From Mucor racemosus (lineage: Eukaryota > Mucoromycota > Mucoromycetes > Mucorales > Mucoraceae), in the NCBI GenBank assembly GCA_027405735.1, contig JAPEHQ010000007.1, positions 62,001 through 126,000 on the forward strand: a DNA stretch of 64,000 bases, read 5' to 3'. This document shows, piece by piece, positions 25,281-37,329 of this stretch (positions are counted from its first letter, which is position 1; every line of letters starts with the position of its first letter). The position numbers were made by a program, and so were the translations under genes. A model generated the notes under the pieces. That model was given only the letters and a program-made list of their open reading frames with translations. It did not search any database and was not told the DNA's origin.

Positions 25281-26632
25281 TTGGTATAATAGTGAAAGGA
25301 AAAGACAAGAAAAAAGGGCTCGCCAAAAAATCCTCTTTTTTATTGTTGTTGTTATTTATTATTTTTTTTTTCTCGTTGTTGTTATTATGTGTATTTGGGT
25401 AACACGACAAATTTGATTTCGGAAGCAACAGGAAATTCACTCATCACTTTGCCACTTTTTTGTTGTTTAGTTATGCACATAAAAGTTTGTTTTTTTCCTT
25501 TGAATCTCTCCTTATTAATAGTTATTGTATATTTTGTCATTTTGTACAACTTTTTTTTTCTTTTTATATATATTACATACATTTCTTGCGTGGAAGCCTC
25601 GTTTTATATTGTAATGTTTATTTATTGTAAGTTTATTACAACATGTGTTGTTGCCTCATCGTTTATTTTGACAATGACAAGCAATCAAATGAATAAAGGA
25701 GTAAACATGTATGTATATAACAGTAAGGGGGTGTTGTATGTAGCTTTGATTGACAAAATTGAAGCAAGAGAAAAAAAAAGGGGGGAGGGGGGGGGGAGGA
25801 AGAAGAAGAAGAAAACAGGGTTATACAGTGATACATGAATGATGCCAACACATGTCACCAGACTTCAAATGCGATGAAGCAACCTAGTGATACAAAAAAA
25901 AAAGGGTATCACTAATTTCATCTCTTTCTTGGTATGTACATATTGTTTAAGGCTAAATTTGATATTACCAAACACCATGAAAAAATCCTTTAAAGATCTA
26001 CGGTCGTAGTTTTTTTTTTTTTTTTTTTTTATAATTTGTATTAGCCACATTACAACCATAATTCTAATTTCTTTTGATCTACAAGAAATATGATGGAAAG
26101 AAAAACGTCATATCATCGTTTAGGTGTTGTATAATTGTTACAACATTTATATGACGTAAATATCAACTCATTATCTCACTGTATTGTAATAATAGAGGGT
26201 CAATGCATTTTGCAATTATTCGGTCTAGCTGATTCAAATGGAAATTACACAGAAGAAATGACCTCTTTTTTTGGTCCCGTTTGGTTTTTTTTTGGTTTTT
26301 TCACTTCGGCTCGTACGGATTTGTTCCCGATGAATAATACAATTCAATATTCATTTCATCACATGTGAGTACAAAATGAATAATATAATAACAAATATGA
26401 AAAGACACAAGAGTCTATAATAATAGTAGTAATAATAATAATAATAATAAAAAGAGGTTAACTTTACATGTTTATATTAAAAATTCAGGTATACAAGTTT
26501 GTTTATTATTTTGTTACAGGGAAAAGCAACAAATACAAACAAGCAGCATATGACAGACCGAGAAAGCAACAGATAAGAAGAAGAAGAAAAAGAGAAAAAT
26601 CAAGAAAATGTTGTCAAATGTCTATATAATTT
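25281..26632. other. 1.35-kb upstream region of the RhoGEF gene
   Basis: No gene recognised. It contains poly-purine and poly-T tracts (for example 26011-26030), short AAT repeats (26428-26450) and T/GTT-rich DNA just upstream of the RhoGEF ATG. It presumably includes the RhoGEF promoter and the 3' end of the upstream minus-strand oxidoreductase gene. Open frames on both strands here have repeat-like composition only. Confidence 0.4.
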
Positions 26633-29129
26633 TTATTGTGAATTCATTTTACGATGGTATAATTCTCTTTTTGTATCAATCAGTCGAATTTCATCATTCG
26701 ATTTTGGCCTTGGCAGCAAACATGTTTGTTGTTGTGATTCTTTCGGTAATGCATCCGTTGAAGGCCGTGGTTTCAGATCGTTCATTTTCAAGGCACAGGA
26801 ACAAGATGGTCTTTTTTTAACTTGCAGATATGTAGATGAAGTTGATTCTGTTGGAGGAGGAAAGAACTGTAGTCCTTGATGTTGAATAGAAATTATATCT
26901 GACCCAGACAAATTGGTTGTTGATATCTCCAATGATTGCGTCGATAATGCTCTATTATGCATACAAGGTGAAAGTAATGTAGTTTTCTTTTTTATTTGTT
27001 GTTGTTGGTGGTGATGGTTGATGAGACTGTTTACACTTGACATACTGTAACTATCACTGTCTCTGCTATCATCAAGTTCAAGTACACTAGGCTTCTTGCC
27101 AATAGCTGTTCTTGTAGTTAATTTTGCTTCTCCTTGTACAATATTCAGAAACTCTTTCTCGTCAAAGTATTTGAGTGCTGCCCATGTAGGATTCAGGAAC
27201 GAAAATGTCTTTTTAAAGGAATTCAAATGTTGATGTCCCACACCACCTCTTGATTCAATACCATGAAGTGGTTTATTTGGTGCAGGTAAGGTACCCTTTG
27301 AACCTTGTTTTAATGGTGCTTTCCCTTTTTCTATTCTACAAATATTTCTTGCAATACAAACACCAGCCAAAGTAGCTGCATAGCCCGTTTTTTCTTCATT
27401 AACATTGGTTACATCACCTCCAGAAAAGATATGGTTGTACTTCCAATGATCAAGTTGCAATGTAGGTTTTACTCGAAGACGACCCCAATGATCTAGACAT
27501 GATTCGAATCCAACATCACCATCACCTCTTATAATTTGACTACATGGCGATGTTCCTGTAGCTAAAAATACCTTGTCATATCCTGCATAACGAGCACCGG
27601 TAGATCCTAAATAAGTATTATTATCTGCTGAATCGAAATCAACAATCTTTTCATTTAGTATCACTTCAACACCCAAGCTTTTAAAATAACTGACGGCGTT
27701 TTGTTGCCGTTTAGCAGAGCTTCTTCCTACTATTGTGTCATGACAATCAAGCAATGTAATCTTTTTCTTTTGATCAAAAGGAGCAGGATATGTATGATTT
27801 GCAATTTCACTGGCTAGTTCACATCCAACTAAACCACCACCAATAATCAAAACTGATTTAGCTCGTTTCAATTGTTGGTGTTCATTGGATAATTCAGACA
27901 ATCGATACAGTGATGAAGTGTCAAATGATTTCAGTTTGGATTGATATGTGCTTCCTGTAGCAATGACCAAATAATCAAAGGGAATCTACAACAAGTAGAA
28001 TTAGATGTATTGGTCTTGTAACTGGGTTTAATTTCGTCTTACATATTCATCATTCACTTTTACATTCTTTGCATCATCTACAATTCGATCTGCATAACCA
28101 ATAACAACTCGCCCCTGTTTGACATATGCATCATGTCTTACTCTCAAAGACGAAGTTTCCTCAGGGCGAACAAGCAATTTAATCATACCAGGAGTATATT
28201 CAAACGAATCTACCATTATAATAAGTTTTTGAGATCGTAAAATATATATAGCCAGATTGTGTACCTTTTGTATCAATCAAAGTAACATGAAAACGTGGCA
28301 TTGGGTCTAAAATCGAGGCAACAGTGAAACCCTATCAAAAATAATGCTTGTTACACAACCATTGACATAACGTAAGAAAATGACATTTTATTTACAGTGA
28401 ATCCACCTCCAATGATAACCACCTTTTTCTGATATTTAGTGTTTTCTGGATCATGGCATAATCTACAAAGAAATTATTAGATCAAGTCCATGTCATATTG
28501 GATCAACATTGACGTACATTTTAGTCGTTGGCTGGTATATTTGATCAAATTCGATTATTTTTTCATTCTATAATAGAAAAAAAAAAAAGGGTCAAACTAA
28601 ATGGTTTTACGTAATATAAATGACAACATACAAGGAATATTTTAACTTCTGATTCAGCATCTCTGAATAAATCAATAGCATGTGTTTTTGTAATGATGCC
28701 CCATTTATGTAATTTGATCTCATCTCCAATAGCTTGTTTATTTTTAACATTGAGTTCCAAAGGCGCATTCTCTATTAAAAAAGTTTTCCAGATTCTTTTT
28801 CGGAAAAGCATTTAGTTTTCTGCAGTAAGATTTTAAAGCCGTATAAAAACAAACCTGTTTACTATTTGCTCAATGTTACTAAAGGAAGATTCATGTCTTA
28901 GTTCTGATAATGCTTCAATAAATAACAAGCTTTCGTGTGCATGTATATTTTGAAGATATGTTTGGAAGAATGCAAGTTGTTCTGGTGTTGAAAGTATGTC
29001 ATGTAATCGTTTATACTCTTGGCATTCAAAGCTTGAGACTGTTGACGACGTTCTACTAGAAGCTGCAGTTGAAGGTTTTCTTATTAAAGGAGTCGATGTA
29101 CTATTAGTAACATTGGTATTTGCTACCAT
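26633..29129 (-). CDS. RGS-domain / AIF-FSP1-type FAD-NAD(P)H oxidoreductase fusion
   Basis: Seven exons: 29129-28855, 28794-28632, 28567-28518, 28462-28396, 28331-28265, 28209-28043 and 27985-26633. All junctions are in phase, giving ~713 residues. Residues ~36-160 look like an RGS domain (regulator of G-protein signalling): LSTPEQLAFFQTYL, HAHESLLFIEALSEL, then IWKTFLIENAPLELNV and AIDLFRDAESEVKIFL. From ~175 follows a two-dinucleotide-fold flavoenzyme: FAD motif VVIIGGGFTGFTVAS (~177-190), VIATGST (~270), NAD(P)H motif VLIIGGGLVGCELAS (~308-322), FLATGTSP (~403) and the second FAD motif FSGGDVTN (~450). The C-terminal ~200 residues are Ser-rich. The RGS/enzyme link depends on introns 1-3, which I placed by phase; intron 1 uses the acceptor at 28795 because nearer ones give stops. 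Substrate unknown; the closest known families are AIFM2/FSP1 and type-II NADH dehydrogenases. Confidence 0.85.
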
Positions 29130-29992
29130 TATTTATTTAATTATTTGAGATAAATTAAATTTAAAGACAAAGTAATGTGGGGTTGTGATGAAAGAGAAAT
29201 AGAAAAAAAATAAAAGAAGATTTTGAATCATATGAATAATTAATATATATACATGTAGGAGAGGAGGCGACTGAAATCCCAACCATCTCTGTTTAGCCCT
29301 TGGCTGGAATCTAACGAAGTTTCATAATAGAATCAGTATACCATTTGTATTGGTGTCCTGCTTTTTCGACTCGGCTAAACTAATATTTTCCATTAAATTT
29401 TTTTCTTTTTTTTCTACATCTTGTATAGTGTACACATCATTTTTAAAGAGTTATTACTCGTGGAAAAATCTATAAAAGGATAAGAAATATGAATTTGGGT
29501 CAGTAAAGCATGACCTGAACTATGTAAATGGATTTTTTTTTTTTTTTTTTTTTTACTGTAAAAGTGCTAATGTTGTGATCTATTTTTAACAAACATTGAT
29601 GATTTTTGAATTTCAACAGAAATTTATTGCAAGATAGTTTCCCCGCTTTCTGTAGTGTAAATCCATGCATCTCCTCTTCGTTTTTTTAAACTAAACGCAT
29701 AGAATATTATGAAACATGTGTTAATCATTTGAAAAGAAGAAAATTCGGTGGAATTCCTCTTAATCGAACAGACGCAATGGAATAGACATTATAATTCTAA
29801 AGTTCCTTCACATTTACAAAGTCTATTTATAAGGTATCTATAGTTATAAATGTGCCGTTACGTACGAGGAATATACTCCAGGCAAGTTAAAATGAATAAT
29901 CCATTGAATATTCCAGTTAAAAGTTTCTTTACTTGCAGTGTTTTGCGTTTAAAAATCAATGCTTATGTCTGGCTATATAATGATGAATGTTG
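29130..29992. other. upstream region of the RGS-oxidoreductase gene
   Basis: No gene recognised. A T run (~29528-29554) and A+T-rich DNA. The promoter of the RGS-oxidoreductase gene should lie at its left end. Confidence 0.4.
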
Positions 29993-31210
29993 TTAAGGAA
30001 TATCCCGGCGGAATCGCCACTTCTTCCTGCTGGCTTTTTGTTTGACAAGCCTGTTGGTATTCTCCATCATTAATCTAGCTTGATATACAGCTTTTAGCAT
30101 TGGCAACAATTCGTTACAAATATCGTCCTCTTCTTCAGGCAAGTCAGCTGTCTTTGTGTGATTGATGCGGCACGCATAACCAGTGGGCGGGTCGCATAAT
30201 ACCATTGTGGACTTTGTATCTATAGGTAAAAGATGAAAACATTAGAAACAAAAAGCGTAAAGCGTATGCATAATTTTACTTACCAAAGAGCAAAAAAACC
30301 AACTAGATTTAATTTATGTAAGGCATCAGATGATTTTTCATCTAATACGCACATCATTGCTTCAATTAGCATTGGCGATAAGTCGAGCTGACACGACGAA
30401 ACTCGAGCAAAACCTGATGATTCGAAGAAAACTTGACAGCTCGATCAACAGCTTGACTTCTAATCCATTCGCAGACAAGGGATTCTTGCATCTGTTGATG
30501 TTTTGAGGGAATCCACGTAAGTTTGAAATGACACAGGCAAATCGTTAAGTTTCTTCTTGATGTAACTTTTGATTTCCAAAAGCTCCTTGTCGATAAAGTA
30601 CTTTTTCCATGTCTTGTTGCTTGCATCCAAACTGATTATTTTAAACAAGCCAAGCCTTTTTTGCGCAACCGAGCTTTTTTTTTGTGCGCGACTAAAGCTC
30701 GTTCACTCCCACACGAGCTTTATTTTACCTGATATCTAAAGTAGTAGTATTATACCATTTACTAATTATCATTAAATTTGAGTGGCACAAAGCTCGTTAT
30801 GTAACTCGAGTTGAGCTTTTTGAAAAGAAGGCAGAAGCTCGCTATCCCTACACAAGCTTTTTTTCAAAGAAATCAAACGCTTAGCTCGGCTCGTCTTTAG
30901 CAATTATGATGGTTAAAAAAGCACTCTCTTATTTACGCACAAGAGTTCTGTATCTTTTGTGGGGAGTTATTGCAATTTATTTTCTTTTGACATTCTACCG
31001 TTTATAAAGAAAAAGTCATTACTCAAACATAAATAAATTGATTAGCCATTTTAAATCATTACTCAAAATTTTGAATGGCTTGAAAAACTCTTGATTAATC
31101 AACAAATTTCTTGGTACATTGAGATGATCAAAAGAATCACATTTAATATTATCAATGTTCCAGTTGAAGTAATCCATCTTATAATCCCCTTTTTGTAACA
31201 TCCCATTCAT
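29993..31210 (-). pseudogene. broken gene of unknown family
   Basis: Protein-like fragments run in order on minus but in different frames. They are: MDYFNWNIDNIKCDSF...NQEFFKPFKILS (31210-31019); LDASNKTWKKYFIDKELLE...SFQTYVDSLKTS (30648-30480); a frame change to ESLVCEWIRSQAVDRAVKFS (~30490-30430); another change to SSCQLDLSPMLIEAMMCVLDE (~30395-30330); then, after a good intron (GTAAG near 30281, AG near 30221), DPPTGYACRINHTKTADLPEE...QKASRKKWRFRRDIP ending at 29993. At least two frameshifts and a repeat-rich gap (30650-30910) argue for a pseudogene. I do not recognise the family. The first fragment may not belong to the same gene. It begins only 45 bp beyond the PRP31 stop. Confidence 0.5.
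30660..30895. repeat. cluster of AGCTCG/CGAGCT motifs inside the broken gene
   Basis: Within ~235 bp the hexamer AGCTCG or its complement occurs six times in both orientations, with extra GAGCTT/AAGCTT variants and an ACTCGAGT palindrome. The many inverted pairs could fold into several hairpins. It lies exactly between fragments of the broken gene, suggesting a foldback or MITE-like insertion. No clear target duplication was found. Confidence 0.45.
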
Positions 31211-31255
31211 GTTGCAAGGTTAAATATTTAATTTTTTTATTTACAAATCATCAAT

Positions 31256-32929
31256 TTAATGCTTGGGATACATGGAAAATGCGCCATCACCAAAGTATTT
31301 TTCAGATCGTTTCTCTTTTGTCTTTTCAACTGCGGCTGTAGGATCAATTAATTCCATACTTTGTGCAGGTGTAAATGCTAATGAAGATGCTAAACCAGAT
31401 GTTGCTGTACCAGAAACACGAGCAAAACTCTTGAGTTTAGGCGCTTTGACTAAAGAAAAAAAAATGCGTTGGTAAATTTTATACACAAAATATCTAAATA
31501 AAACTTACTTTTGTTTCGTTGATCTGCTACAGAAGCTCTGATTTTACCCACTTGTTTATTAGCCATGCCTAAACCTTCAGTTTCATCACCGTATCCAACT
31601 TCTTCCTCTGCTTCACCAAATGCCATTCTATTACGAGCAGCACGCAATTCTGTCATGGCATAAGCTTCATTTTGTCTTCTCACTCTTTTACCACCTCTTC
31701 TCTTTTTAGGCCCTTCATCAGGAACAGGCAATGCCTTGATAACCTTCAACGATGGTGCTTCTTGTAATTTCTCAATTTTAGCATCTATTTCATCTCTCAT
31801 TTTTTGTCCTGCTTCTCCACCAGGTGATTGATGACTAGCATCAATACGAGCCGCTAAAGCAGCTTTAGCAGAAACAATTTTAATCATTTTTCTCTTTAAA
31901 TCTTGAGGTGCTGCCATTACAGGTTCTGCAAATCCAATGTAGCCAGAATGTCTGTCCATATGAGCTGTTGAAAATCCAGTATTGGTTTTTCTATTATTAC
32001 CAATGACTTGAACATTACATGATGGAATTTTACAAAATGCTGTTAAACCACCAGCTGCTGTCAATAATTTAGCTGCAGTAGGTGTACCAACAACAGCAGA
32101 CAAATTGGGTGCAATTACTGTCATACGAGATTCTACATAATTCATAATTTTTCTACGTGCTGCGTCTAAATCAAGTGTCATATCACAAGCTTCCTCTGTT
32201 AATTTCCATTCGCGCTCGGTTAACTCTTTGCCGGTTGTTGTGGTTGCAGTTACTGTAATCACCATAATGGTAGCTGATGGTAAAATGGGTCGAAGATCGG
32301 CTTTGGTAACATCTAATTCGTTGCCAATTGCTTTAACTGTGCGTGCATATTCTAATGGGTTGTATACAAGTGTTTCGAGTTCGGGAAACTTAGCTGCATA
32401 ATGATCGCGAATAAACTATTGGAAGAAATATTAATAGATCTACGAGTAATAAAGTATTATAATCTTACCTTGTGTACGGTTTGAATTTCATTATCTATAT
32501 CTGCTGTCATACTATTTGATTGAACAATCAATTTGTATTCTTCATCTTCTTCAGTTGGTCCAACAACTTGTGAAGCATTACGATTTTGAGCAATATAACT
32601 GTCAATTTTCTATCATAAAGAATTCAATTAGTCTTTGATACACATTGTTATAACGTTTTATATCAATATACCTGTAAAACGTCTTGTGTTTGCTTACTAT
32701 ATAATAGTTTTGCAGTCTTTTTAATACTATGTGGATCATCTTCAGTTTTAGAATTAGTGGCAGCTTCAGGTGATTCTTCGGTTGGTTCCATTGCTACATC
32801 TCCTTCTGCATCACGTTTCATCTTATCAAGAGCTTCTTGCTCCTCGTCGATATCAGATCTTTGTTGCTCCTCTTCTTCATCAGAAGAGAAATCAAGATCT
32901 GCTGCGAGTTCATCTGCAAGTGTAGCCAT
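31256..32929 (-). CDS. PRP31: U4/U6-U5 tri-snRNP splicing factor Prp31
   Basis: Prp31 binds the 15.5K protein-U4 snRNA complex and bridges U4/U6 to U5 in the spliceosome (nucleus). Four exons, 32929-32672, 32609-32469, 32415-31509 and 31449-31256, all in phase, give 499 residues, the same length as human PRPF31 as I recall it. An acidic N terminus (FSSDEEEE) precedes the NOSIC/Nop domain. The Nop core shows VVGTPTAAKLLTAAGGL, AFCKIPSCNVQVIG, TGFSTAHMDRHSGYIGF and LAARIDASHQSPGGEAGQ. The basic segment KKRRGGKRVRR and the C-terminal Prp31 domain (MTELRAARNRMAFGE, SGLASSLAFTPAQSMELIDP) follow. The gene is complete with no breaks. Confidence 0.97.
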
Positions 32930-33789
32930 AATAGTTTATGTAGTTTAATGAAAAAAAAAGATAAAAACCGTGTAGTAATGGCAGAAGTTTATCAACCCTT
33001 TTCAAGCCGCAGCTGTGACAAGCTATGGTAATTTTTCAAAATCTTTATTTGAAGGATTGTTTAGTATTAATTTTACATGTGAGCACAAATATAACTATAT
33101 TGTATATAATAGTAGACCTTTTCATCTACATGATGCAATTTTTTAATTTCAAAAATATTGATTTTTGGTGGATATATTCAAATATGAAGTTTACCCTGTA
33201 GCTTTCGGTCGTCCAAAAGTCAAAAAGAAGCGTAACAAAATGATATCTGGAATTACAAATTTCCAATCTTAGGCTCAGTCATTGAATATACATAGTCCGT
33301 TGCAATATTTAAGCAGCTGAAGAGATTTCAAACGAGTTCGCAATACGCTGCGAAGATTGAATATATTCTATCTGAAGACATCTGCTTACCTCGAATATTT
33401 GTGTTTTGACAAGCTGTACTTGTTTTAAGTGTTTAATTCTATAAATCAAATATATATAAATAGAAGTGAGATCTTATGAAGCTTCGGCTTGAAAGTCGTT
33501 ACTTGTACGCTAGGGTTGGTAACGGAAATGTTGCTAGGCCTATATATTTGTTATATAATATAAGTATTGGGGTAGCCTTTTTTTTTTTTTTTTTTTTGCT
33601 ATAATGTACTGAGATAAAGCCTTTGTCATTGAATTTGTTCGTTTTATAAACATAAAAAAATCGCTTTTATTCGTAGAAGCTAAACACTTAAGCTCCTCAA
33701 CCTTTAATTGTTTTTCTTTCTAATTAATCAATAAAAAAAATATGTTGTATTTACTTTTTAAAATTACATCTTGTTTGGTTTTGCGACAC
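32930..33789. other. upstream region of PRP31 and R2-like scrap
   Basis: No gene recognised. Near 33140-33190 the bases aaaatattgatttttggtgg resemble the motif shared by R2 copies (aatattgatttttcgtggag). A T run occurs at ~33578-33597. Confidence 0.4.
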
Positions 33790-35990
33790 TCTATAATTGA
33801 CGACTGATTAATGTTCTGATACACCATAGCTTTCAATCTTCAACATTGGAGCGTGCTCTCTTTTCTATAGCTAACATCATATTAAACACTTTTTAGGATG
33901 TGAATTAGACACTAATGAATAGATATAAATTGATTGTATTATGCTACCCATTTCTAGATCTCAAAAGTCTTAAAAACAGGTAAAATTCGCTACTTTTTCC
34001 TTGAAAACTAGGTCTCACTTTTGATCTCTGCTCTACTTTTTTTTTCACTAAATAACACCAAGAAGATATTATATACTAATGTACCTGTGATGCCCAACTT
34101 TAATCTGAAAACACATATCTGGAAATATCCTACTTTTTGAAGTTGGTAAAAGGTTTTTAATAGTAATGTTCCAGATTTTTACACGTATTTCATGGCTAAA
34201 AATTAAACATTTTGAACCGTCTTATATCTACAAAACATTAAGCTATATCAACACTTTCTAATAATAAAACTTACTTGTTTTAGAGTGCTCTATAACATAT
34301 TTCAGTATGAAAAAATTATGAGTACTTTTATTTTTTTTTAAATTTTTTGATTTTTTTTTAGCAGATTTCAAAATATTCGTTAAATTAAACAACACTTTTT
34401 TTTTATTCATATTATAGACCTCGTTGATCTCTCTCGGATCCAATTTAGTTTTTTTAAAAATATTGATTTTTCGTGGAGATATCCTCAAAAATGTGCTCAA
34501 AGAGATATTTTCGCTTCTAGCATCAATTTTCCCCTTGTATACCCTCATCCCAAATTCTGAATTTGAAAAAAAAATCGACAAAAATCTCATTTTCTCTACG
34601 AAAAATGCAGCTGGAGGGCTTAAAAATGTTTCGATCGATAGATAATTATGTTGCGCATCATTTACCGTATTTACATTTAAAATATCTTTGCAAAAAGGAA
34701 TGTGTATCTTCAAAAAACCTCCAAAATTTCAATTGCATTTTATGCACTATTTAATGTGGAATGTTTGTCTAGTTTTTATTTAGATGGATAAAGAGTTTAA
34801 AACTTCACAAAAACCATTTAATACGCTATTTTAACTTACTTTGCAGTTCATGAGCCATTAAACAATATTGTTTTTTTTATCATTTTCGAGTTGAATTGTC
34901 AAATCGATTTTGAAACTCAGTTACCATAGGGTTAAGCTGTACTATGAACTTTTATTTTGATTATCTCGACGAAAAATCAATATTATTCGCTGAAACAAAA
35001 AATGCAAAGTAGCTTAGAGTTGGATCTACCTTGTGAGTATAAAAAATTAATGCCTCAATATGAGAGCTCAATTTTTTATAAACAATTTTAGGTAAATCGT
35101 AGTCAATTATGGTCAACATTTGGCCAGTACACATATACCCTGATACTGATGACATTTCTATTTTCCGAGATATCAATGGCCTATAGGGTAAAGGTTCAGC
35201 ACCTTCTTTGAAAATTTTACGTAATTCGATTTAATATTGGGCAGCAAAAACGTTCGAAAACATTTAAAAACTATCAGAAATCTACTTTTATAATGGTAGG
35301 AAATCTACATCAAAAAGCCTATGTCACCGAATTTCAATCCTAATGACTTCCAACTTTACATGAGAGTAAGGACATCTCCCTTACACTCTGATTTTAAAGG
35401 GAAACGTCTACAACCTACTGTGTGTAGAGAAAATCATCGCTAAAGTGCATCTATAGTTTACTGTGCACTTTTATTGAAAACAATTTAAACACGACCTCTC
35501 TATGAAAATACTGATCCAAGTAATAAACTGCCACTCCACATGGATATAGGTATGAATAAAACTGGTATAATTACATCTACTAAGGTCAGTGAATTCACCA
35601 GTTCTAGTCGAATATGGATCCAAATGACCTCTCGTTGCAATGGCAGATACTTTTGATGTCGATTCACAAAATTGCAAAAGACTTAGCCTCCTCGAGTTGC
35701 TGTGGAAATGGAGAAATAAAAACTTGTAATTATTTAAACTATTTTGTATGAATTGTGTCAGATATTCTTTGAAAAATTTTATAAAATCAAATAATAGTTC
35801 GAAATTGAATTTTGAAGTTGCACCTAATGCACAATAGATGTACAAAGAACATATCTTGATTTTATTAGCTAGCAGCTGTTTTTGAAGGATTTTTGGACAC
35901 GTTTTTGAAAAAAAAGTTTTTTCGTCTGCTTGAAAGAAATTTAGTAACTGGAAAAATGCTTAAAATCAGCCAAAACCAGCCTATATGGCA
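33790..35990 (+). repeat. R2 repeat, fullest copy (a)
   Basis: The longest visible R2 member, ~2.2 kb. Its left 1.1 kb matches 10390-11570. Its right 0.9 kb matches 19640-20420 (same orientation), 53240-53785 (inverted) and, over a short part, 60235-60380 (inverted). No transposase or RT signature and no TIRs or LTRs were found. The copies keep sequence rather than a reading frame. Boundaries are approximate. Confidence 0.75.
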
Positions 35991-36047
35991 AATGGCAATG
36001 ACAGCTACTGAAACTAATAAGTAAACATCCTCTTTATGTGTGATCAG

Positions 36048-36466
36048 TGATATGTCAAAAATCTAACAATTATAGATCCAGGAACAATTATTAAAATCCG
36101 GCGTCGATCATTGAAGTTCAACATGAGATGACATTTAATAGTAATACTAAATGTAATACTGAACCATCAGCATTAATAACAAATATCAATAAACACAAAC
36201 ATAATAGACAACAACAAAACAAGGACACACCCAACATCTAAACCAGATATATGCCAACTCACCAATTACCCCTATCTTATAAATTACATAATATATAATA
36301 TAGGTGTATCTCCAATCCATATTTATACCCCAACATATAGTATTTATATGATTATTAACGTAACCATACAACCATTTAGAAAACATATAAATAGAATGCA
36401 TCAGTAAATTAATAAAATGTATCTTTTAGAAGGATATTTTTTATTATAGCATCTTCTGATATAACA
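36048..36466 (-). mobile_element. solo LTR, family B, copy B2
   Basis: 419-bp element reading TGATATGTCA...TGATATAACA on plus, i.e. family B on minus. It is flanked by the 5-bp duplication ATCAG at 36043-36047 and 36467-36471. It shares with B1 (inverse complement) the strings atccaggaacaa and attaaaatcc, and gacattta...actaaatg; the latter is an inverted repeat in its own right. It is more diverged than the family A copies, so probably older. Confidence 0.88.
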
Positions 36467-36471
36467 ATCAG

Positions 36472-37329
36472 AGTTGTAATGCAGTGTGTTCTACATCAAT
36501 TTTTCAGACTTCAAATACTGATTTAAATGACTATAAGCAAATAGATACCCAGAAAAATGCCAGAAAACAATAAACCTTTGCTTCTTGAATCAGTTGCTAC
36601 ATTAGATTATCAGAAGTTAATGATAAAACAAATAGTAGGCAGCGTTATCTGCTGGATACTTTTTAAATTTTCAAAAATGTAATTTATTGATGGATTTATC
36701 AATAAAATAAATTTTGTAAAACTGTTGTTGAATGAATTGGATAAGCTACTGTATATACGAAAACTTTTAATTTACAAATGCTTGTATAGGGCTTTCTGTC
36801 AAATTTCAAAAATATTCTTGCTTAAACGTTTTCTAAATCATTGTCGATAAAGTGAACGTGAAAATGCATATTATCGCTGGTAATTGCACTTTATTTGACT
36901 GTATATTCGAGTGTCTACATGATATAAAGCTTGTCAATTAGCCATGTATACTTTATGAAGGATTTTTCGCATTTCTTTATATTTTAGGTCATATTGTACA
37001 GGATGAAACCAAAGAATTTTTTACTCAATATTTATCGAAAAGTTTAGTACATTTTTGTGTTATAATGTGTTGAACAGTATTTGCATATTTATATGCATGC
37101 ATTTCTTTGTAAGTCTTTATCAAATTATTGCATTTTCAAGCCCTCAGCTCCTGGTATGGGTATAGTACTTAGTTCAACAAGAAATGTAGCTATATATTGC
37201 TACAAGTAAGCATTCAAATCGAAGCTAATTTTATGGATATTCTTCATATAGATTACATATTTATATATATATATATATATATATTATATTCATGGTTGAT
37301 TTATTAGGTTAATAAATAATTTTCTGTAT
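36472..37329. other. non-coding stretch downstream of the PPP1R21-like gene
   Basis: No gene recognised. A (TA)n tract at ~37261-37284 lies just beyond the 3' end of the PPP1R21-like gene, where terminator and UTR sequences are expected. Confidence 0.45.

Noticed and set aside
25385..25582. 65-codon minus frame as an extra first exon of the RhoGEF gene
   Set aside because: No in-phase donor joins it to the ATG exon at 25280, and its composition is that of A/K-rich random sequence.
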